A stretch of DNA of 17,450 nucleotides from Deltaproteobacteria bacterium. GTDB lineage: Bacteria; Myxococcota; Polyangia; Haliangiales; Haliangiaceae. The notes below the pieces were generated by a model. The model had not been told where the DNA came from. It was given only the letters and a program-made list of their open reading frames with translations, and did no database searches. The stretch spans positions 1 through 17,450 of the forward strand of contig JAGSPR010000094.1 of assembly GCA_018262455.1 (NCBI GenBank), given 5' to 3'. Position 1 is the stretch's first letter. Each line of letters begins with the position of its first letter. A program made the position numbers and the translations under genes. Shown here piece by piece: positions 1 through 8,401 of the stretch.

Positions 1-3000
1 GACGTCCGCATCGCCGACAAGCAGACCAAGCGGTTGCGGTGGAAGTCGATCGCGCTCGCCGACGCCCAGCCGATGTGGGCCAAGAACCCGAACATCGGGT
101 TCGACGCGTCGCGGACCGCCCAGCTGCTCGGCACGCGCTATGTCGTGCTCGCTCCCGAGACCGCGTGGCCCGCCGGGACGGAGATCCAGGTCATCCTCAA
201 GGCCGGCGCACCGTCGAAGGAAGGCCCGCGGGTCTCGGTGCGCGAGAGCTTCGCCGAGTTCTCCGTCGCGCCCGCGTTCACGGTGCTCGGCGTGACCTGC
301 TCGCACGTCGACGAGCCACGGATGACCGGCGCGCGGTGTCCGGCGAAGGGCTACCTCGCGGTCAATGTCGCGAACCCGATCGATCGCGCGTCCTATCGCT
401 CCAGCAAGATCCAGATCGAGGGCGAGGAGCTCATCGATCACTCGCCGAGTGGCTCGGAGGTCGGGCTGTGGGCGCCCGACCAGGTCGGCCGCACGTACGG
501 CATCACGATCGGCGACGGGATCATGGACATCTACGGCCAGCCGCTCGTCGGCCTGCGGCGGATCTCGTTCTCCACCGGCCCCGAGGAATTCGACCCGATG
601 CTCGACGCAGCCCCGAACGGGCTGCAGGTGCTCGATCCACGGTTCCAGATCCCGCAGTGGGTGATCCACGTCGCGGCCGTGAAGTCGGTCCACGTCGAGC
701 TGTTCTCCGTCCAGCCGTCCGACTACTTCGCGTTCGAGGACTACGAGGCGGGCAAGCGCAGCACGCCTCCGGGCAAGCGGGTGCTCGACCAGACGCACGC
801 GATCGGTCCGCGACACGGCGCCGACCTGCGCATCGATCTGCGGCCGGCGCTCGAGCCGACTTCTACCGGACACGTGATCGCGATCGCGAGCGTGCCGCGT
901 CCGCCCGGCCTGAGCCGGGACCAGTTCGAGGCCAAGACCGCGGCGTGGATCCAGGTCACGAGGCTCGGCGTCACGGCCCGGATGGACGGCGAGAAGGTCC
1001 ATGCGTGGGTCCAGGACATCACCCCGGCGAAGCTGCTCGCGCCGATCGAAGGAGTCACGACGTCGCTGCTGATCGAAGGCCGCAAGGACGGCCCATCGGT
1101 GGTCAGTGACAAGCTCGGCCACGTCGGGTTCGACCTGCTGGCCCCGACCAAGCGCGCGCCCGATGCGCCCGAGCCGACCGCGCTGCTGCTCGCACGCTCC
1201 GGCACGGACACGACGTTCACCGCGATCGGATCCTACGAGAAGACGATCCGACAGCAGAACGCGCTCTGGTACGTCACCGACGATCGGTTCATGTACAAGC
1301 CGAACGAGAAGGTCTACGTCAAGGGCTGGGTCCGATGGACCCACAATGGCGTCAATCCAGATCTCTCACTCCCCGCGACCGGAGACGTGGTGTCCTACAC
1401 CCTCACCGATGCGCGCGGGCTCAAGATCGCGAGTGGCAAGGCCAGCCTCTCGGACCAGGGCGGCTTCGACGTCGAGGTTGCGCTGCCACCGAACGTGAAC
1501 CTCGGGTCCGCGGGGTTCAGCTTCGAGAGCCGGCGCGCGACGTACTACCACCCGATCTCGATCGAGGAGTTCCGCACGCCGGCGTTCGCGGTGAGCTTGA
1601 ATGACGACGTCTCGCACGCCGGAGCGGTCCCGCTGATCGCCGGCGAGAGCATCGAGATGAATGCCGGCGCGAAGTACTACGCCGGTGGCGGGCTGACCGG
1701 TGCGTCGATCCAATGGGACGCGACGCTCGCGGCCGCCACGTACCATCCACCGGGCTGGGACGAGTTCAGGTTCGCACCGCCCCGCGCGCGGCACGAGCGC
1801 CAGCGCTACGGGTCGCGCGAGACCGGCTCGGTGACGGCGCACCAGACCACCACGCTGTCCGGAGGATCGAGCTCCACGGTGGTGTTCGGGATCGGCGCGC
1901 TGCCCTCGAACCACCCGAGCGTGCTCGACGTCGATGCGACCGTCACCGATCTCGATCGCATGAGCATCCGCGCGAGCTCGCGCAAGATCCTCGTCCACCC
2001 CAGCGCGTACTACGTCGGCCTCCGCCAGCGCCCCCGGACGGTCGACGTGCTCGAGGTCGTCGTCACCGACATCGACGGCAACGCCGTGCCGAACGTGCCA
2101 GTGAAGATCGAGGTCGAGGGCGTCCTCGGGTCCGAGCGCGATCGCGACGACGCGGTGGTGATCGAGACCCAGCCGTGCCAGCTCACCAGCGCGTCCGAGC
2201 CGGTCCCCTGCTCGTTCCACCGCCGCGATCTCCAGACCGCGTACACCGCGACCGCGTACATCGCCGATCGACGCGGACGCACGAACGTCGCGCAGTACGA
2301 GCTGCCCTGGTATTCGTACGAGGCCGGCAAGCAAACCCTGTGGATCGTCCCCGACAAGGCGGTGTATCGCCCGGGCGACGTCGCGAAGCTCGAGATTCGC
2401 TCCACCGTGGTGCCCGCGACCGCGGTCGTGTCGTTCGCGCGCCAGGGCATGATCGCGCAGCAGCGCGTCGAGCTGACCATGCCGTCGACCGTCGTCGAGC
2501 TGCCGATCGAGCCCGCGTACATCCAGAACGTGTTCGTCGTGGTGGACCGCTGGGGTCAGCGCCGGCAGGTCCGGCCGGGCAGCAAGCTGCCGCTCCCCGA
2601 GCACACCGCCACCGAGCTCAGCCTGCCGGTCGAGCTCGACAGCGCCCGGCTCGTCATGAAGACGCGCTCGACGCGCCCGCTCGTCGAGCCCGGCGAGGAT
2701 GCCACGTTCGAGGTCGAGGTCCGACACGACGGCAAGCCGAAGCCCGGCGCCGAGGTCACGCTGATGGTCGTCGACGAGGCAGTGCTGTCGCTGTCGGGGC
2801 GATCGCATGCCGATCCGCTGGCCCCGTTCTATCGCCAGGTCGGCCAGGGCACGAGCGAGGTCTCGTCGATCGACATGGTGCAGGACTCGGGCGAAGAGCT
2901 TGCCGGTCCGCCCGGGTTCTCGCGGTACAAGCTCGACGATGCCGGGCACGGCGGCGCGGGCTACGGCTCCGGATCCGGCTCGCTTGGAGGCGGGCGCTAC

Positions 3001-5178
3001 GGCACGATCGGCCACGGCAGCGGGGCCGGCGCCAGCATCGTCACCGCACGCAAGGACTTCCGCGCCAACGCGGTGTTCTCGCCGATGCTCAAGACCGACG
3101 CGGCCGGCAAGGTCTCGCTGACCGTGAAGATGCCCGATAGCCTGACGCGGTTCCGCGTCGTCGCGCTCGCGACCGCGAACACCCGCTACTTCGGCAAGGC
3201 CGAGAGCGCGATCGTCACCCAGCGCAAGCTCAACGCCCGCACGATCGCGCCGCGGTTCCTCACGCAGGGTGACGCGTTCTCGTTGCCGGTGCTCGTGCAG
3301 AACCTCGACTCGAAGCCGCGCACCGTCGACGTCGCGGTCCGCGCGGCGAACCTCGCGGCGGCCGGGCCGAGCGGCAAGCGCGTCACGATCCCCGGTGGCC
3401 AGCGCGCCGAGGTCCGCTTCGACTTCACCACGATGGGGCGCGGCCGCGCGGTGGTCCAGACGATCGCGAGCTCGGGAGCATTCGCGGACGCGTCGAATGT
3501 CGAGCTCCCGGTCTACGAGCCGGCCACCACCGAGGCGTTCGCGACCTACGGAACCGTCGATGATGCGACCCGGTTCGAGCAGCTCGCGGTGCCCGCCAGC
3601 ATCTTCCCCGATGTCGGTGGCGTGGAGGTGCAGCTCGCGTCGACCCAGCTCCAGTCGCTGACCGATGCGTACTGGTACCTCTACGCGTATCCCTACGAGT
3701 GCGCCGAGCAGCGGTCGTCTCGCATGCTCGTGACCGCGGCGATGTACGACATCCTCGAGGCGTTCGAGAGCCCGATCCGGCCGACCCGCAAGGAGGTCGC
3801 CGCGACCCGCGCGAACGATCTCCGCGTGCTCGGCAAGACCCAGAATCCCGACGGTGGCTGGGGCTACTTCGCCACCATGAAGTCCGATCCATACGTCACC
3901 ATGCAGGTGGTCTCGGCGCTGTACGCCGAGCACGCGGCCGGGACGATGGCCTCGAAGGCCATCGCCCTCGTGCGGCGGGAGCTCGACAAGCTGGTTGGCC
4001 AGCTCGAGAAGGCCGCGGCGATCCCGGCCGCGCAGCAACGCGATCGCGCCGAGCTGCCGTACGTGGTGTCGCTCGCCGCCGCGGGCCTCTCGACGCTCGC
4101 GAGCGGGGGCGCCGACCTCGGTCCCCGTGCCGCGCGGCTGCACACGCTGGCCACGACGCTGAACGCCTACCCGATCGATGCCAAGGCCCGCGTGCTCTCG
4201 CTCGTCGCGCGCAACGATCGCTACAAGGCGATGCGCAGCAAGCTGATGACGGAGTTGTTGTCGGCGACCCACGAGACCGCCTCGTCGGCGACGCTGACCG
4301 TGAGCTACCAGGAGTCCGAACGCCTGCTGCTGGTCTCGACCACGAAGACCTCCGCGCTCGCGCTCGACGCGATGATCCGCGAGCAGCCCGATCACGCCGT
4401 GATCACGAAGCTCGCGCGCGGCGTGCTCGACGGCCGCCACCATGGCCGGTGGGGCTCGACCCAGGAGAACCTGGTCGCGCTGCAGGCGATGCGCCGCTAC
4501 TTCGACACCTACGAGAAGGTGACGCCCAACTACACCGGGAAGCTGTGGTTCGGCACCGCGTCGTATGCCGAGCAGCCGTTCATCGGGCGCAGCAACGCGC
4601 GCGCCACGGCCAGCCTCGACTGGACCACGCTGATCCCTGGCTCGACGCACGATCTGGCGCTCGCGAAGGACGGCCCCGGCCGGATGTACTACCGGGTCGG
4701 CATCACCTATGCGCCGAAGCAGACGAACCTGCCGGCGCTCGATGCCGGCTTCATCGTCCGGCGCACCTACACCGGCGTCGACGACCCGGGCGACGTCACG
4801 AAACTGGCCGATGGCCGCTGGAAGATCCGGCTCGGCGCGAAGGTGCTCGTGACGCTCGAGGCACTCAACACGACGAAGCGGTACAGCGTGGCGCTGGTCG
4901 ATCCCTTGCCGGCGGGCTTCGAGCCCGTGAACACCAACCTCGCCACCGCCGAACGGGCCGCGCCCGCGTCCAACGGCACCTCGTGGGACTACACCAACAT
5001 GCGCGACAGCCGGAGCGAGGCGTTCTCGATGGCGATGCGCGAAGGCAGCCACCGGTTCTCGTACACGGTGCGCGCCACGACTCCCGGGACGTTCGTCGCC
5101 GCTCCCGCCAAGGCTGAAGAGATGTACAGTCCCGAGACGTTCGGGCGATCGGCCGGGCAGACCGTCGTCATCGAGTGA
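1..5178 (+). CDS. Bacterial alpha-2-macroglobulin family protein (5' end outside window)
   Basis: Large thioester protease trap of the periplasm or cell surface. The frame is open from base 1, so the true start and signal peptide lie upstream; 1725 codons are visible (codon 1 = bases 1-3), already slightly longer than E. coli YfhM. In order: two N-terminal Ig-like domains (to about codon 200, ending in a DIYGQPL..FSTG motif); an MG2-type domain (codons 421-510, DDRFMYKPNEKVYVKGWVR); further MG domains; the family signature VVDEAVLSLSG (codons 923-933); a Gly/Ser-rich tract (about 981-1012) where the bait region is expected; then FRVVALA (MG8 side). The thioester motif is ECAEQ, with Cys1234 (3700-3702) and Gln1237, followed by alpha/alpha-toroid signatures NPDGGWGYF (1282 on) and WGSTQENLVALQA. 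The C-terminus (TTPGTF..AEEMYSPETFGRS) is complete. The residue before Cys is Glu, not the usual Gly. No pbpC partner gene is visible downstream. Confidence 0.95.
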   Translation, partial: DVRIADKQTKRLRWKSIALADAQPMWAKNPNIGFDASRTAQLLGTRYVVLAPETAWPAGTEIQVILKAGAPSKEGPRVSVRESFAEFSVAPAFTVLGVTCSHVDEPRMTGARCPAKGYLAVNVANPIDRASYRSSKIQIEGEELIDHSPSGSEVGLWAPDQVGRTYGITIGDGIMDIYGQPLVGLRRISFSTGPEEFDPMLDAAPNGLQVLDPRFQIPQWVIHVAAVKSVHVELFSVQPSDYFAFEDYEAGKRSTPPGKRVLDQTHAIGPRHGADLRIDLRPALEPTSTGHVIAIASVPRPPGLSRDQFEAKTAAWIQVTRLGVTARMDGEKVHAWVQDITPAKLLAPIEGVTTSLLIEGRKDGPSVVSDKLGHVGFDLLAPTKRAPDAPEPTALLLARSGTDTTFTAIGSYEKTIRQQNALWYVTDDRFMYKPNEKVYVKGWVRWTHNGVNPDLSLPATGDVVSYTLTDARGLKIASGKASLSDQGGFDVEVALPPNVNLGSAGFSFESRRATYYHPISIEEFRTPAFAVSLNDDVSHAGAVPLIAGESIEMNAGAKYYAGGGLTGASIQWDATLAAATYHPPGWDEFRFAPPRARHERQRYGSRETGSVTAHQTTTLSGGSSSTVVFGIGALPSNHPSVLDVDATVTDLDRMSIRASSRKILVHPSAYYVGLRQRPRTVDVLEVVVTDIDGNAVPNVPVKIEVEGVLGSERDRDDAVVIETQPCQLTSASEPVPCSFHRRDLQTAYTATAYIADRRGRTNVAQYELPWYSYEAGKQTLWIVPDKAVYRPGDVAKLEIRSTVVPATAVVSFARQGMIAQQRVELTMPSTVVELPIEPAYIQNVFVVVDRWGQRRQVRPGSKLPLPEHTATELSLPVELDSARLVMKTRSTRPLVEPGEDATFEVEVRHDGKPKPGAEVTLMVVDEAVLSLSGRSHADPLAPFYRQVGQGTSEVSSIDMVQDSGEELAGPPGFSRYKLDDAGHGGAGYGSGSGSLGGGRYGTIGHGSGAGASIVTARKDFRANAVFSPMLKTDAAGKVSLTVKMPDSLTRFRVVALATANTRYFGKAESAIVTQRKLNARTIAPRFLTQGDAFSLPVLVQNLDSKPRTVDVAVRAANLAAAGPSGKRVTIPGGQRAEVRFDFTTMGRGRAVVQTIASSGAFADASNVELPVYEPATTEAFATYGTVDDATRFEQLAVPASIFPDVGGVEVQLASTQLQSLTDAYWYLYAYPYECAEQRSSRMLVTAAMYDILEAFESPIRPTRKEVAATRANDLRVLGKTQNPDGGWGYFATMKSDPYVTMQVVSALYAEHAAGTMASKAIALVRRELDKLVGQLEKAAAIPAAQQRDRAELPYVVSLAAAGLSTLASGGADLGPRAARLHTLATTLNAYPIDAKARVLSLVARNDRYKAMRSKLMTELLSATHETASSATLTVSYQESERLLLVSTTKTSALALDAMIREQPDHAVITKLARGVLDGRHHGRWGSTQENLVALQAMRRYFDTYEKVTPNYTGKLWFGTASYAEQPFIGRSNARATASLDWTTLIPGSTHDLALAKDGPGRMYYRVGITYAPKQTNLPALDAGFIVRRTYTGVDDPGDVTKLADGRWKIRLGAKVLVTLEALNTTKRYSVALVDPLPAGFEPVNTNLATAERAAPASNGTSWDYTNMRDSRSEAFSMAMREGSHRFSYTVRATTPGTFVAAPAKAEEMYSPETFGRSAGQTVVIE

Positions 5179-5217
5179 CGAGGCAGGGCGTGATCTCAGT
5201 TTTCTGACATCCAGGTC

Positions 5218-5245
5218 CGGGTTGGCCATGAACTTGCCAGACCCG
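5218..5245 (+). other. Inverted repeat (hairpin) between the alpha-2-macroglobulin and propeller-cytochrome genes
   Basis: CGGGTTGGC (5218-5226) can pair with GCCAGACCCG (5236-5245) over 9 bp with one bulged G, leaving a 9-nt loop. It lies 40 bases after the alpha-2-macroglobulin stop and about 100 bases before the next start. No T-run follows, so it is not a classical intrinsic terminator. It could slow 3' decay or act as a factor-dependent terminator. I saw no convincing -35/-10 pair in 5179-5343. Confidence 0.35.
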
Positions 5246-5332
5246 CGGTGCGCAAGTTCCCATTATTGCCTGTGCTGCAGACGGCGCAACCGTTGCAACC
5301 GGGGCTGCATTCCGCGAGCATCGTTTCTCATT

Positions 5333-5337
5333 GGAGG
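5333..5337 (+). promoter_or_regulatory. Ribosome binding site deciding a TTG start
   Basis: GGAGG lies six bases before TTG at 5344. This start gives a lipoprotein signal peptide (RFKSFLPFVLLIGC), whereas the upstream in-frame start at 5248 would place 32 unrelated residues ahead of it. Confidence 0.8.
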
Positions 5338-5343
5338 TGGCTC

Positions 5344-7275
5344 TTGGCGCGTTTCAAGTCGTTCCTGCCGTTCGTTCTCCTCATCGGTTGTAGCGAGCAC
5401 GGGAAGACCCCGGATCCCTGGGGTGTCCCGATCACCGGCGGCACCATCACCGTCACCCGCGATGGCACCCGCGCCATCGTCTCCGATCCCGATCGTGATC
5501 GGGTCCTTGCCGTCGACCTGACGAGCGGCGCCGTCTCCGGCGAAGTCGCGCTCGATCCCGGTGACGAACCGGGCCGCGTGATCGAGGATGGCGCCGGCCG
5601 CATCCACGTCGCGCTCCGCCATGGTGGCGCGCTCGTCACGCTCGACGCAGCCGTCCAGCAGATCACCGCGCGCCGGTTCGTCTGCAACGAGCCCCGCGGG
5701 CTCGCATGGGATGCCGCCGCCGACACCGTCCACGTTGCGTGCGCCGGTGGCGAGCTCGTCAGCTTCGCCGCAGCCGGCGGAGATGCCCCCGTCCGGTCGC
5801 TCCGGCTCGATCGCGACCTCCGCGATGTCATCGTCTCCGGGACGCAGCTCATCGTCACGCGGTTCCGCACCGCCGAGGTGCTCACGCTCGATGCCCAGGG
5901 AGCTGTGGTGTCCCGGGTCTCCCCGCCGACCGTGCAGCGATCCGGCGGCGGCTTCTTCCCCGATGCGGGTGGTGAAGGCGTCCCCACGCCCACGATGGAC
6001 GGTACGTCCACGGGCGACGGTGCACCCGCTCCGGGCGGCATCGTCAACGCGGCGCCCTCCACCGCGTGGCGCACCATCGCGCTGCCGGATGGCCGACTGG
6101 TCGTCTCGCACCAGCGCAAGGTCAAGGACTCGCTCGACACGCAGCAAGAAGGCGGCTACGGCGGCAACTGCGGCGGCGGACCGGTCGAGGACGCGATCTC
6201 GGTGATCGCTCCCGGCCAGGCCCCCCAGGCCCTCGCTCGGATCGGCCACGGCGCCCTCCCCGTCGACATCGCCGCCTCGACGACTGGTGACAAGCTCGCC
6301 GTCGTCGTGGCCGGCAGCAAGACCGTGACCGTGGTGACGGCGTCTGCCGCGCTCGCGGCCCCCGACCAGGAGGACTGCCAGCCGCCCCCGCCGCCCTGTG
6401 ATGGCGACACCGGCAGCGGCGCCATCGGCACCGGCCCCGACAACGATGGCCGCGGCGATTGCGAGCCGCCCAAGTGCGAAGATCCCGATGCCGACGGTAA
6501 CTGCCCCGACGACGGTGAAGACCGCCGGCTCGGCACGCCGACGTCGGTCGCGTTCACCCCGAGCGGCGACCTCGTCATCTTCTATCCCGAGGCTCCCGCC
6601 CTCATCGTGCGCACGGCCGGCGGCCCGGAGTCGCACCGGATCGACCTCACCGGCGGTCACGGCCTCGACGCCGGCCGCAACGTGTTCCACGCCCAGACCC
6701 GCATCGGCCTCGCGTGCGCGTCGTGTCACCCGGAAGCCCGCGACGACGGCCAGACCTGGAACTTCGCCCAGTTCGGCGCGCGTCGCACGCAGAGCCTCGC
6801 CGGTCACATCCTGGAGCGCGCGCCGTACCACTGGACCGGTGACATGACGAACCTGACCGTCCTCATGGACGACGTGTTCGCCCACCGGATGTCGGGTGGC
6901 GTCGCCACCGAAGCCCAGAAACGTGCGCTCGGCCCGTGGCTCGATCGCATCCCGGCTCCGTCCGGCGGCGCGGTCGTCGATAGCTCGGCGGTCGAGCGTG
7001 GCAAGGCGCTGTTCGATTCGGCCGACACCGCCTGCGCGAGCTGTCACAACGGCGACCTGTACTCGAACAAGCTCCTCGTCAACGTCGGCACCGGCGGCAA
7101 CTTCAAGGTGCCGAGCCTGCTCGGCATCGCCGCCCGCGCGCCGTTCATGCACGATGGCTGCGCCGCCACCCTGCTCGACCGGTTCTCCTGCGGCGGTGGC
7201 GACCTCCACGGTCACACCTCCCAGCTGACCGCCCCGGAGCTGGCGGATCTCGTCGCGTACCTCGAATCGCTCTGA
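5344..7275 (+). CDS. Lipoprotein with N-terminal beta-propeller and C-terminal di-haem cytochrome c (MauG/cytochrome c peroxidase-like)
   Basis: Exported electron-transfer or peroxidase-like lipoprotein, 643 residues from TTG 5344. The signal peptide ends in lipobox LIGC with Cys16. Residues about 30-420 are YVTN/beta-propeller-like, with short repeated strands such as RAIVSDPDRDRVLAVDL and KLAVVVAGSKTVTVV. They are interrupted at about 340-399 by an Asp/Pro-rich stretch with five Cys (PDNDGRGDCEPPKCEDPD). The C-terminal part has two covalent haem sites, C458-A-S-C461-H462 and C564-A-S-C567-H568, then the KVPSLLGIAARAPFMHDG signature of MauG/CcpA-type proteins, whose Met602 is a plausible distal ligand. 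By family, di-haem enzymes of this kind reduce peroxide or oxidise protein or small-molecule substrates; the substrate here is unknown. The gene ends at a strong intrinsic terminator and stands alone apart from the upstream alpha-2-macroglobulin. Confidence 0.88.
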   Translation: MARFKSFLPFVLLIGCSEHGKTPDPWGVPITGGTITVTRDGTRAIVSDPDRDRVLAVDLTSGAVSGEVALDPGDEPGRVIEDGAGRIHVALRHGGALVTLDAAVQQITARRFVCNEPRGLAWDAAADTVHVACAGGELVSFAAAGGDAPVRSLRLDRDLRDVIVSGTQLIVTRFRTAEVLTLDAQGAVVSRVSPPTVQRSGGGFFPDAGGEGVPTPTMDGTSTGDGAPAPGGIVNAAPSTAWRTIALPDGRLVVSHQRKVKDSLDTQQEGGYGGNCGGGPVEDAISVIAPGQAPQALARIGHGALPVDIAASTTGDKLAVVVAGSKTVTVVTASAALAAPDQEDCQPPPPPCDGDTGSGAIGTGPDNDGRGDCEPPKCEDPDADGNCPDDGEDRRLGTPTSVAFTPSGDLVIFYPEAPALIVRTAGGPESHRIDLTGGHGLDAGRNVFHAQTRIGLACASCHPEARDDGQTWNFAQFGARRTQSLAGHILERAPYHWTGDMTNLTVLMDDVFAHRMSGGVATEAQKRALGPWLDRIPAPSGGAVVDSSAVERGKALFDSADTACASCHNGDLYSNKLLVNVGTGGNFKVPSLLGIAARAPFMHDGCAATLLDRFSCGGGDLHGHTSQLTAPELADLVAYLESL

Positions 7276-7297
7276 ACGATCACGACGACGACGACGG

Positions 7298-7328
7298 CCG
7301 CCTCGAGCGCATGCTCGGGGCGGTTTTT
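7298..7328 (+). terminator. Intrinsic terminator after the propeller-cytochrome gene
   Basis: CCGCCTCGAGC (7298-7308) pairs with GCTCGGGGCGG (7313-7323): an 11-bp stem with one G-U wobble and a GCAT loop, followed directly by TTTTT (7324-7328). It lies 23 bases after the stop. On the minus strand there is no T-run, so it serves the plus-strand gene only. Confidence 0.88.
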
Positions 7329-7343
7329 GCGTTTCGGCCGCGG

Positions 7344-7379
7344 CTCGCGGGGACGACGAATGGCTTCGTGACCCGCGAG
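7344..7379 (-). terminator. Hairpin just after the stop of the DUF4215 lipoprotein gene (possible terminator)
   Basis: CTCGCGGG (7344-7351) and CCCGCGAG (7372-7379) form a perfect 8-bp stem. Inside it ACGAA (7356-7360) and TTCGT (7365-7369) form a second 5-bp stem with a TGGC loop. On the minus strand the structure begins four bases past the stop codon at 7384. No T-run follows, so it may work as a 3' stabiliser or factor-dependent terminator rather than an intrinsic one. Confidence 0.5.
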
Positions 7380-7383
7380 AGCG

Positions 7384-8217
7384 CTACGGCAACACCCGCA
7401 CGGACTTCATGCAGGCGCTCCGGCCGGAGGTCGCGACCGCGAGCGTCGCGCGGAACGTCGGCACGGGAAATCCGTTCGGCGGGGTCAGATCGTCGAGCTG
7501 AGTGGTGGAATCGAAGAACAGACAGCGGAATGGCACCGAAGCGTCGTGCCGGAACTGGATGACGACGTCGCGGCCATCGGCCGCATCGAAGGCGTGGGTG
7601 GGAAAGTTTCCCCATCCGCCCGAGGTCGTCTCGGCGCCCATCCGAACGCGCGTCCCTGACCCGCCGAACATGGCATCGATCGACTGACTGAGCAGCACCG
7701 AACACGCCCCGGTGCCGTCAGGCCCCGACACGGTCAAGCGCACGTCCCAGCTCGTCGCGTCCTGGATCGGCCCCAGGCGAAACCGCACTTCGATCAACGA
7801 CGGGGCCGCGGCGCCGAGATCGGCGCTCGCGGTCGCGCCAGGCGCGCCACACAGGCCGTTCCCTTCCGGCTCGAACGTGCCGCCCCAGGTATCCGGGCTC
7901 GGCGGCGACTCGAACGTCAGCGCCGGATCGCACGTGTCGGGGCTGGGATCGCGCGCGTTGGGAATGCCGTCATCGTCGCGATCGGCGGGATCCGTCCCGG
8001 GTCGCACGCAAAATCCGCTCTCGATCTCGCACCGCTCGCTACAGCCATCATCTGACTGCAGGTTGTCGTCGTCGCACTGCTCGCCCGTGTCCAGCGTTCC
8101 GTTGCCGCACAGACGGTCCTCGCCGCCATCGGAGCGATCGGTGGCGTCGAAGCCGATGCGTCCGCAAGCGGCGACCAGCCCGACTGCTCCGACCACGGCC
8201 AAACGCAGAGGGTCCAC
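7384..8217 (-). CDS. DUF4215-type Cys-rich repeat lipoprotein
   Basis: Predicted surface lipoprotein, 277 residues, function unknown. It starts at GTG 8217; an in-frame TAA sits three codons upstream, so no longer start is possible, and no strong ribosome site is visible. The signal peptide ends in VAAC with Cys18. Residues 37-70 are one DUF4215 (Myxococcus cysteine-rich) repeat: CGNGTLDTGEQCDDDN, then DGCSERC and a final Cys70. Residues 79-96 (DRDDDGIPNARDPSPDTC) look like a thrombospondin type 3 calcium-binding turn. Residues 97-277 are a beta-rich domain I do not recognise (FRLGPIQDATSWDVRLTV), possibly a jelly-roll or laminin-G-like fold. DUF4215 repeats are common in secreted myxobacterial proteins, usually in several copies; here there is one. 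It is convergent with the cytochrome gene. Confidence 0.82.
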   Translation of the reverse strand: MDPLRLAVVGAVGLVAACGRIGFDATDRSDGGEDRLCGNGTLDTGEQCDDDNLQSDDGCSERCEIESGFCVRPGTDPADRDDDGIPNARDPSPDTCDPALTFESPPSPDTWGGTFEPEGNGLCGAPGATASADLGAAAPSLIEVRFRLGPIQDATSWDVRLTVSGPDGTGACSVLLSQSIDAMFGGSGTRVRMGAETTSGGWGNFPTHAFDAADGRDVVIQFRHDASVPFRCLFFDSTTQLDDLTPPNGFPVPTFRATLAVATSGRSACMKSVRVLP

Positions 8218-8327
8218 AGGACCACGTTATCACGGCGCTCCAGGCGGCCGGTTGTCGACCGCTGACGACCCAGGCGCGAGCACGGACACGCCTGTCAGGG
8301 CTTGTCCCACATGGCGCACGTCGCCGC

Positions 8328-8350
8328 CCATGCCCTCCAGTGGGGCATGG
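8328..8350 (-). other. Inverted repeat between the zinc-ribbon and DUF4215 genes
   Basis: CCATGCCC (8328-8335) and GGGCATGG (8343-8350) form a perfect 8-bp stem with a 7-nt loop. It lies about 50 bases past the stop of the upstream minus-strand gene (8402) in the 184-bp gap. No T-run follows. It may be a weak or factor-dependent terminator separating the two genes; nothing else stands out in 8218-8401. Confidence 0.4.
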
Positions 8351-8401
8351 CATCGCGTCGGCCGGCCCGCCGCGCGAGCGCCGCGAGCTCACCGGGTCGG
8401 A

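Noticed and set aside
1366..5229. Very long open frame (1287 codons) on the minus strand opposite the alpha-2-macroglobulin gene
   Set aside because: Its protein is an Arg/Gly/Asp/His-rich low-complexity string with no domain, as GC-rich antisense frames usually are, while the plus frame has clear family motifs throughout.
5248..5343. N-terminal extension of the propeller-cytochrome gene
   Set aside because: It would bury the lipoprotein signal peptide, and GGAGG is placed correctly for TTG 5344.
5263..7215. 650-codon minus-strand frame opposite the propeller-cytochrome gene
   Set aside because: No recognisable motif and an Arg/Ala/Gly/Asp/Val-rich composition; the plus strand has the signal peptide, haem sites and terminator.
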